Under the pieces are notes generated by a model. The model made no database searches. It was not told where the DNA came from and saw nothing but the letters and a program-made list of their open reading frames with translations. DNA of 11,651 nt from Firmicutes bacterium CAG:95 (GTDB lineage Bacteria > Bacillota > Clostridia > Lachnospirales > Lachnospiraceae), in NCBI GenBank assembly GCA_000438155.1, contig FR902964.1, positions 1 through 11,651 on the forward strand, in the 5' to 3' direction. Position 1 is the stretch's first letter. Every line of letters begins with the position of its first letter. The position numbers and the translations under genes are program-made. Positions 7,034 through 11,651 of the stretch are shown here, one piece after another.

Positions 7034-8101
7034 ATGTCCATTAAAAGCTTAATTATCAATCCCGGTTCCACCTCCACCAAGATTGGTGTTTTTGAGGATG
7101 AAACCCTGTTATTTGAAGAAACCCTTCGTCATTCTACCGAGGAAATCGCCCAGTACGCTTCCATCGTAGACCAGAAAGACTTCCGTAAGAAAATCATCAT
7201 GGATCTTCTTGCAGAAAAGGATTTTGATATTCATTCCCTTCAGGTTATTGTCGGACGCGGCGGTATGTTAAAGCCGATCCCTGGTGGCACCTATGCCGTA
7301 ACCGATGACCTGTTAGAGGATTTAAAGGTTGGCCGTCAGGGTCAGCATGCCTCCAACTTAGGTGGTATTCTGGCAAGAGAAATCGGTGATTCCATCGGTG
7401 TTCCCTCCTATATTGTAGACCCTGTCGTTGTAGATGAATTAATGCCGATCGCAAGATACTCCGGTGTACCGGAGCTTCCCCGTACCAGTGTGTTCCATGC
7501 ATTAAACCAGAAGGCTGTTGCCAAGCGTTATGCAAAGGAAAACCAGGTTGCTTATGATTCCCTTCGCCTGATCGTGGTTCATATGGGTGGCGGTGTTTCC
7601 GTCGGTGCACACGAAAACGGACGTGTTGTTGACGTATTTAACGCATTAGACGGCGATGGTGCTTTCTCTCCCGAACGTGCAGGTGCCGTTCCTTCCGGAG
7701 CATTAATCAGAATGTGCTTCTCCGGCAAGTATACCGAGAAGGAAGTTTATAAGAAGATTGTTGGTAACGGCGGCTTCAATGCATACCTTGGCACCAACGA
7801 TATGCGTAATGTCGAAAAGATGGTAAATGACGGTGATGACCATGCGAAGGAGGTTCGTGAAGCATTTATCATGCAGGTAGCAAAGGACATCGGTTCCATG
7901 GCTGCTGTATTAAACGGAAAGGTTGACCAGATCATCATGACCGGCGGTATTGCCTACAACAAGAGCGTGACAGACGGCCTGAAAGAAAGAATCGGCTTCA
8001 TCGCTCCGATCACCGTATATCCCGGCGAAGATGAGCTGCTTGCTCTGGCTCAGGGCGCTTTACGTGTTCTGAATGGCGAAGAACAGGCATGTGTTTACTA
8101 G
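7034..8101 (+). CDS. buk: Butyrate kinase
   Basis: Buk transfers the phosphate of butyryl phosphate to ADP, giving butyrate and ATP by substrate-level phosphorylation. The protein has 355 residues, exactly the usual butyrate kinase size (acetate kinases are about 400). It belongs to the acetokinase/ASKHA fold. The N-terminal phosphate loop INPGSTSTKIGVFE is at residues 8-21, VGRGGMLKPIPGGTYAV at 73-89, VVHMGGGVSVGAH at 181-193, GDGAFSPERAGAVPSG at 207-222 and the adenosine region IIMTGGIAYN at 300-309. GAGGAGG lies just upstream of the ATG. The gene sits between ptb and luxS with short gaps and no terminator, so one transcript from the ptb promoter is likely. Confidence 0.95.
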   Translation: MSIKSLIINPGSTSTKIGVFEDETLLFEETLRHSTEEIAQYASIVDQKDFRKKIIMDLLAEKDFDIHSLQVIVGRGGMLKPIPGGTYAVTDDLLEDLKVGRQGQHASNLGGILAREIGDSIGVPSYIVDPVVVDELMPIARYSGVPELPRTSVFHALNQKAVAKRYAKENQVAYDSLRLIVVHMGGGVSVGAHENGRVVDVFNALDGDGAFSPERAGAVPSGALIRMCFSGKYTEKEVYKKIVGNGGFNAYLGTNDMRNVEKMVNDGDDHAKEVREAFIMQVAKDIGSMAAVLNGKVDQIIMTGGIAYNKSVTDGLKERIGFIAPITVYPGEDELLALAQGALRVLNGEEQACVY

Positions 8102-8116
8102 GTAACGAGGTATCCT

Positions 8117-8596
8117 ATGGAAAAAATTGCAAGCTTTACGATTGACCATATTAAATTACAGCCCGGTGTCTATGTTTCCCGTAAGGATCACATCGGTGCC
8201 GAGGTCATTACCACCTTTGACCTGCGTATGACCAGTCCCAATGAGGAACCGGTGATGAATACGGCAGAGGTTCACACCATTGAACATCTCGCTGCAACCT
8301 TCCTGCGTAATCATCCGGTCTATAAGGACAAAACAGTTTACTTCGGACCAATGGGCTGCCGTACCGGCTTTTATCTCCTGTTAGCAGGTGACTTAAGTTC
8401 TAAGGACATTGTTCCTCTGATGATTGAAATGTTTGAGTTTATCCGTGATTACGAAGGCGAAGTACCCGGTGCTTCTCCCAGGGACTGCGGCAATTATCTG
8501 GACATGAATCTGGGAATGGCGAATTACTTAGCTAAACGTTATCTGGAGCAGGTATTGTACTCCATAGATGACAGCCGGCTGGTTTATCCGGAATAA
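8117..8596 (+). CDS. luxS: S-ribosylhomocysteine lyase LuxS
   Basis: LuxS splits S-ribosylhomocysteine into homocysteine and 4,5-dihydroxy-2,3-pentanedione, the precursor of the signal autoinducer-2. The protein has 159 residues, the normal size. The metal-binding motif HTIEH gives H53 and H57, with C124 in the RDCGNYLD segment as third ligand. The catalytic pair is E56 and C81 (in MGCRTGFYLL). All key residues of the B. subtilis enzyme are present. GAGGT lies six bases before the ATG. Only 15 bases separate it from buk, so it appears to be the last gene of the ptb-buk operon; a strong terminator follows. This neighbourhood is unusual, because luxS more often sits with methionine or SAM-cycle genes. 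Confidence 0.97.
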   Translation: MEKIASFTIDHIKLQPGVYVSRKDHIGAEVITTFDLRMTSPNEEPVMNTAEVHTIEHLAATFLRNHPVYKDKTVYFGPMGCRTGFYLLLAGDLSSKDIVPLMIEMFEFIRDYEGEVPGASPRDCGNYLDMNLGMANYLAKRYLEQVLYSIDDSRLVYPE

Positions 8597-8606
8597 GAAT
8601 GATAAT

Positions 8607-8639
8607 AGTCCAGCTATCCACCGATGGCTGGACTGTTTT
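8607..8639 (+). terminator. Rho-independent terminator after luxS
   Basis: A 12-pair stem (8607-8618 with 8623-8634, one G-T pair) has the four-base loop CACC and is followed by GTTTTA. It ends the ptb-buk-luxS transcript. The start codon of mtnN is only 36 bases downstream, so any mtnN transcript from upstream must read through it. Confidence 0.85.
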
Positions 8640-8674
8640 AGTTACAAAAAGCAAAAAACGAAAGGTTTAAACTC

Positions 8675-9373
8675 ATGAAGAAAATAGGAATTATCGGTGC
8701 TATGGAATTAGAGGTGGAAACCCTCAAGGAGCATATGTCTGCCGCGAACATTACAAAGAAAGCAAACATGGAGTTCTACGAAGGAACCTTAAACGGCGCA
8801 GACGTTGTTATTGTCCGCAGCGGTGTCGGCAAGGTAAATGCTGCCCTCTGCGTTCAGATTCTGGCTGATCTCTTTCATGTAACTGCTGTCATCAACACCG
8901 GTGTTGCAGGTTCCCTGAATGCAAAGCTCAATATCGGAGACATTCTGGTATCCACTGATGCGCTTCACCATGATGTAGATGCTACCCTCTTCGGCTATCA
9001 GCCAGGGGAAGTACCACAGCTTGGCTGCCGTGAATTTGTTGCAGATGCCCGCCTTGCAGAGCTCGCTGTTGCTGCTTGTGAAGAGGTCAATCCGGACATT
9101 CATGCCTCTACCGGACGTGTGTTAAGCGGTGACCAGTTCATTTCCAGTAAAGCAGTAAAGGAACATCTGATTCAGGAATTCCATGGAGACTGCACTGAAA
9201 TGGAGGGAGCTTCCATTGCCCAGGGTGCTTTCTTAAATGAGATCCCCTTTGTCATTATCCGTGCGATTTCAGACAAAGCCGATGACAGCGCCCAAATAGA
9301 TTACCCTGTCTTCGAAAAGGCAGCTGCCCTGCATTCTGCCAGACTGGTAGAGCATATGCTGCCACGCATCTGA
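8675..9373 (+). CDS. mtnN: 5'-methylthioadenosine/S-adenosylhomocysteine nucleosidase
   Basis: MtnN (Pfs) removes adenine from S-adenosylhomocysteine, 5'-methylthioadenosine and 5'-deoxyadenosine. From S-adenosylhomocysteine it makes S-ribosylhomocysteine, the substrate of LuxS encoded just upstream. The protein has 232 residues, the family size. The start KKIGIIGAMELEVE carries E13, equivalent to catalytic E12 of the E. coli enzyme. E177 in TEMEGASIA is the ribose-binding glutamate, and D200 in IIRAISDKAD is the catalytic acid. INTGVAG (residues 73-79) is also typical. AAAGG lies about nine bases before the ATG. I see no convincing promoter between the luxS terminator and this gene, so it may depend on read-through or on a promoter hidden within luxS. 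Confidence 0.96.
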   Translation: MKKIGIIGAMELEVETLKEHMSAANITKKANMEFYEGTLNGADVVIVRSGVGKVNAALCVQILADLFHVTAVINTGVAGSLNAKLNIGDILVSTDALHHDVDATLFGYQPGEVPQLGCREFVADARLAELAVAACEEVNPDIHASTGRVLSGDQFISSKAVKEHLIQEFHGDCTEMEGASIAQGAFLNEIPFVIIRAISDKADDSAQIDYPVFEKAAALHSARLVEHMLPRI

Positions 9374-9455
9374 TAAAATCAGGTTGTCTGACAGTTGCTG
9401 TCCCGTGCCGGATGATGCGCTTACTGCCAGGACGGTCAGAACAGAATTCAGGAGC

Positions 9456-9520
9456 AAAAAACCTCAGCGCTGATGACGATGCTTTCTTTAAAAAAGCAGC
9501 TCACATACGCTGAGGTTTTC
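9456..9520. terminator. Bidirectional terminator between mtnN and trkH
   Basis: The arms CCTCAGCG (9462-9469) and CGCTGAGG (9508-9515) pair, and the flanking A run and T run extend the stem to about 12 pairs. A second six-pair hairpin (TGCTTT/AAAGCA) lies inside the 38-base loop. Read either way the stem is followed by T's: four on the plus strand and six on the minus strand. It sits between convergent genes and should serve both. The remaining bases from 9374 to 9455 and from 9521 to 9556 hold no gene that I can see. Confidence 0.8.
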
Positions 9521-9556
9521 TTATGCTTACTCTTTTGTAATTGAAACACTCTGTCT

Positions 9557-10996
9557 TTAGCGGTCATGTGCCGACTTGGCAAAAAGCAGGAACATCGGGA
9601 AAATCTCGAGGCGTCCTGTCAGCATTGCCAGGGAAAGTACGACCTTCACCCAGTCGGAATATAACCCAAAGTTCTCCATCGGTCCTACCAGATTCAGTCC
9701 CGGTCCGATATTATTAAAGCACGACAATACCGCGGTCAGATTCGTGGTCAGATCCAACCCGTCCAGTGAAATAATCAAGGTAAAAATACAAATCAGAATC
9801 ACATAAGCCCCAAAATAAATTCTCGTGGAATTCAGGGTTTTCTTATCTACATTCTTCCCATTCAGACGGATACTGACAACTTCCTTCGGGTTCAGAATCT
9901 GCTTGATCTCAGCAATAAATGACTTAAACAGAATGATCACGCGGGAAATCTTCAGACCGCCACCGGTTGATCCTGCACATGCACCAATAATCATAAGCAG
10001 CACAATCAGGTGCTTGGAAAACTCCGGCCAAAGATTGAAATCTACCGTTGCAAATCCTGTCGTGGTAATGATACTTGCCACCTGAAAAAAAGCACTCCGT
10101 ACCGCTTCCCCTGTATTAGAGAAGCAGGATAGGATATTGATGGAAATGGCAACAACCGACACTCCAATGACACCAAAATAAACCGCAGTCTCTTCCGAAG
10201 TAAGCGCTTCCTTGAACTTCCGTAACAACAATAAAAAATAGGTATTGAAATTGATCCCAAACAGAATCATGAAAATCCCAAGCACAATTTCAATCGCCGG
10301 GCTTCCATATCCGGCAATTCCGGCACTGTTCAGTGCAAAGCCACCGGTACCTGCCGTTCCAAATCCAATACAGAAAGCATCAAACACCTTCATACCAAGA
10401 CATTTCAAAATTACAACTAAAATCAATGTCATTACTGCATAAATTCCATAAAGAATCATGGATGTCGTCCGCATACGCGGCACCAGCTTACCGGCTGTCG
10501 GCCCCGGCACTTCTGCACGTACCAGATGCATGGAATTGTCGTTCTCCATTGGAATGACCATCAGTACAAAGACAAGTACTCCCATACCGCCAACCCAATG
10601 GGTAAAGCACCTCCAGAATGCCACTCCGTGTCCCAGTGTACCGGGTTCTGCAAGAACCGATGCTCCTGTCGTTGTGAAACCGGACACAATTTCAAACAAT
10701 GCCCCCCAATAGGAGGCAAAGCCCCCTGCCAGATATAAAGGAAATGCGCCTACTATGGAAATGATAATCCATGCCATTGCTACAATGAAATAACCATCCC
10801 TGCTGCTCATCCGCTTCTGCTGCTGACGAACCAGCATCAGAAGAACTGAAACAATCGCAGCCGGAATCATGGTATAAACAAACGCCTTCGTATCACCATC
10901 CCGGTAAATCAGGGAAACAAACAGGGATGGCAGCATCAGAAGGACTTCTACAAAAAGAATCCTTCCAATAATATTCATAATTTTTCCAGTATTCAT
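9557..10996 (-). CDS. trkH: TrkH family potassium uptake membrane subunit
   Basis: This is the ion-conducting subunit of a Trk/Ktr potassium transporter in the cytoplasmic membrane. The protein has 479 residues and is strongly hydrophobic throughout. The four pore loops of the family are visible as GFTTTGASVL (filter Gly 111), TAGTGGFALNSAG (about 216-219), TTTGFATVD (Gly 314) and NNIGPGLNLVGP (Gly 431). The conserved GACAGSTGGGLKISR lies at 338-352. I chose the ATG at 10996, five bases after GGAGG; an upstream in-frame TTG at 11008 lies within that ribosome binding site. The gene follows trkA by 30 bases on the same strand, so the cytosolic gating partner is made from the same transcript. 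Whether it couples to H+ or Na+ cannot be read from the sequence. Confidence 0.95.
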   Translation of the reverse strand: MNTGKIMNIIGRILFVEVLLMLPSLFVSLIYRDGDTKAFVYTMIPAAIVSVLLMLVRQQQKRMSSRDGYFIVAMAWIIISIVGAFPLYLAGGFASYWGALFEIVSGFTTTGASVLAEPGTLGHGVAFWRCFTHWVGGMGVLVFVLMVIPMENDNSMHLVRAEVPGPTAGKLVPRMRTTSMILYGIYAVMTLILVVILKCLGMKVFDAFCIGFGTAGTGGFALNSAGIAGYGSPAIEIVLGIFMILFGINFNTYFLLLLRKFKEALTSEETAVYFGVIGVSVVAISINILSCFSNTGEAVRSAFFQVASIITTTGFATVDFNLWPEFSKHLIVLLMIIGACAGSTGGGLKISRVIILFKSFIAEIKQILNPKEVVSIRLNGKNVDKKTLNSTRIYFGAYVILICIFTLIISLDGLDLTTNLTAVLSCFNNIGPGLNLVGPMENFGLYSDWVKVVLSLAMLTGRLEIFPMFLLFAKSAHDR

Positions 10997-11026
10997 AAGA
11001 ACCTCCAAACAGATCCGGATTTTTAC

Positions 11027-11651
11027 TTAATCTGCAAAGATATCCTTAAGCTCTGCAATATGATGGTTAATGGAACCGATCAGAACGGTATCACCATCGT
11101 GAATTTCATCATCACCACGGGGAATAATCGTCTGTGTATCTCGGATGATAAACGCTACCAGCACATTCCGCTTAAGCTTCAGGTTCTTCAGCGGGATATT
11201 CAGATTCTTATCCTTATCATCTATATTAAGTTCAATAAACTCAATCTTGCCATCCATTAGACGATACAGGGATTCCACCTTGTCATCTCCGGATGCATTC
11301 ATCAGGGAACGGCTATAGGCAAAAATACGGTCTGCTGCAACATCATTTCTGGATATCGTACAGATCTTGCTTGTCTTTGGCAATACCTTCAGGCGGGACT
11401 TCGCATTGATACGGGTTACTACCTTGGAAATTCCCTGGGATTCCGCATACATGGAAGCTACCAGATTATATTCATCATTAGACGTAATTGCAATAAACGC
11501 ATCAGTATGTGCAAAGTCTGTTTCCAACATGGAGTCGAAATACCGCATCACATCATCCTGCATCACAGCCGCTCCCGGACACTCTCTTGCAAGACGCTCT
11601 GCCACATGAGGTCTGGGGTCTACAACCGTCACCTTAAGCCCCTGTTTCAGC
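11027..11651 (-). CDS. trkA: TrkA potassium uptake regulator, C-terminal half (cut by window edge)
   Basis: TrkA is the cytosolic nucleotide-binding subunit that gates TrkH. The reading frame is open to the right edge, so the N-terminal part is missing; about 207 residues are visible. LKQGLKVTVVDPRPHVAERLA contains the second Rossmann strand with the ribose-binding Asp (VVD). FIAITSNDEYNLVASMYAE is a typical RCK segment, and the final 75 residues form a TrkA_C domain (NIPLKNLKLKRNVLVAFIIR, then HDGDTVLIGS). Similarity is best to the second RCK half of two-domain TrkA proteins such as that of E. coli, so the full protein is probably about 450 residues. A GTG at 11632 is internal to the fold and is not the start. 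trkH follows after 30 bases. Confidence 0.92.
   Translation of the reverse strand, partial: LKQGLKVTVVDPRPHVAERLARECPGAAVMQDDVMRYFDSMLETDFAHTDAFIAITSNDEYNLVASMYAESQGISKVVTRINAKSRLKVLPKTSKICTISRNDVAADRIFAYSRSLMNASGDDKVESLYRLMDGKIEFIELNIDDKDKNLNIPLKNLKLKRNVLVAFIIRDTQTIIPRGDDEIHDGDTVLIGSINHHIAELKDIFAD

Noticed and set aside
7245..7610. Minus-strand open frame inside buk
   Set aside because: It is a shadow of the strongly conserved buk gene; its His/Arg/Pro-rich composition is that of an antisense frame.
6067..8101. Reading the pair as phosphate acetyltransferase and acetate kinase
   Set aside because: Lengths of 305 and 355 residues and the internal motifs fit Ptb and Buk; acetate kinase is about 400 residues and phosphate acetyltransferase usually about 330.
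11027..11632. Complete TrkA-like protein starting at the GTG at 11632
   Set aside because: The frame continues to the window edge with LKQGLK before this codon, and the GTG lies inside a Rossmann strand, so the gene is cut, not short.

Overview
The window looks like chromosomal DNA from a butyrate-producing Firmicute, most likely a member of the Lachnospiraceae (Coprococcus/Butyrivibrio-like). The evidence is the pair ptb-buk (phosphate butyryltransferase and butyrate kinase), a Gram-positive style secA-prfB pair, moderate GC, AGGAGG-type ribosome binding sites, and a small DUF975 membrane protein typical of this group. The genus is an inference. I see no mobile element, CRISPR array, tRNA or rRNA.

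Layout from left to right. Positions 1-168 hold an imperfect 27-base tandem repeat and the leader of the first gene. Positions 169-2063 carry three plus-strand genes: a small two-helix membrane protein (DUF4190-like), a 179-residue protein with an HExxH motif and two CxxC pairs (SprA-related putative metalloprotease family), and a DUF975 membrane protein ending in a hairpin terminator. Positions 2100-5813 on the minus strand hold secA followed 23 bases later by prfB. The prfB reading frame is only complete if a programmed +1 frameshift at an in-frame TGA is included, so an automatic start near 3107 would lose 38 residues. Positions 5814-6066 are a divergent promoter region with a well-formed promoter in each direction. 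Positions 6067-8596 hold ptb-buk-luxS on the plus strand, ending in a strong terminator. Positions 8675-9373 hold mtnN. A bidirectional terminator separates mtnN from the convergent trkH and trkA, and trkA runs off the right edge.

How the genes work together. Ptb and Buk convert butyryl-CoA to butyrate and ATP. MtnN and LuxS are the two consecutive steps of S-adenosylhomocysteine recycling, and LuxS yields homocysteine and the precursor of autoinducer-2. SecA drives protein export, RF2 terminates translation at UGA/UAA, and TrkA/TrkH form a potassium uptake system.

The most interesting point is the ptb promoter. An 18-base near-palindrome resembling the operator of the NADH-sensing repressor Rex overlaps its -10 box, and luxS lies 15 bases behind buk in the same apparent operon. 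If both readings hold, autoinducer-2 synthesis would be tied to the redox and fermentation state of the cell. No clearly new multi-gene system is visible; most of the window is recognisable housekeeping and energy metabolism.
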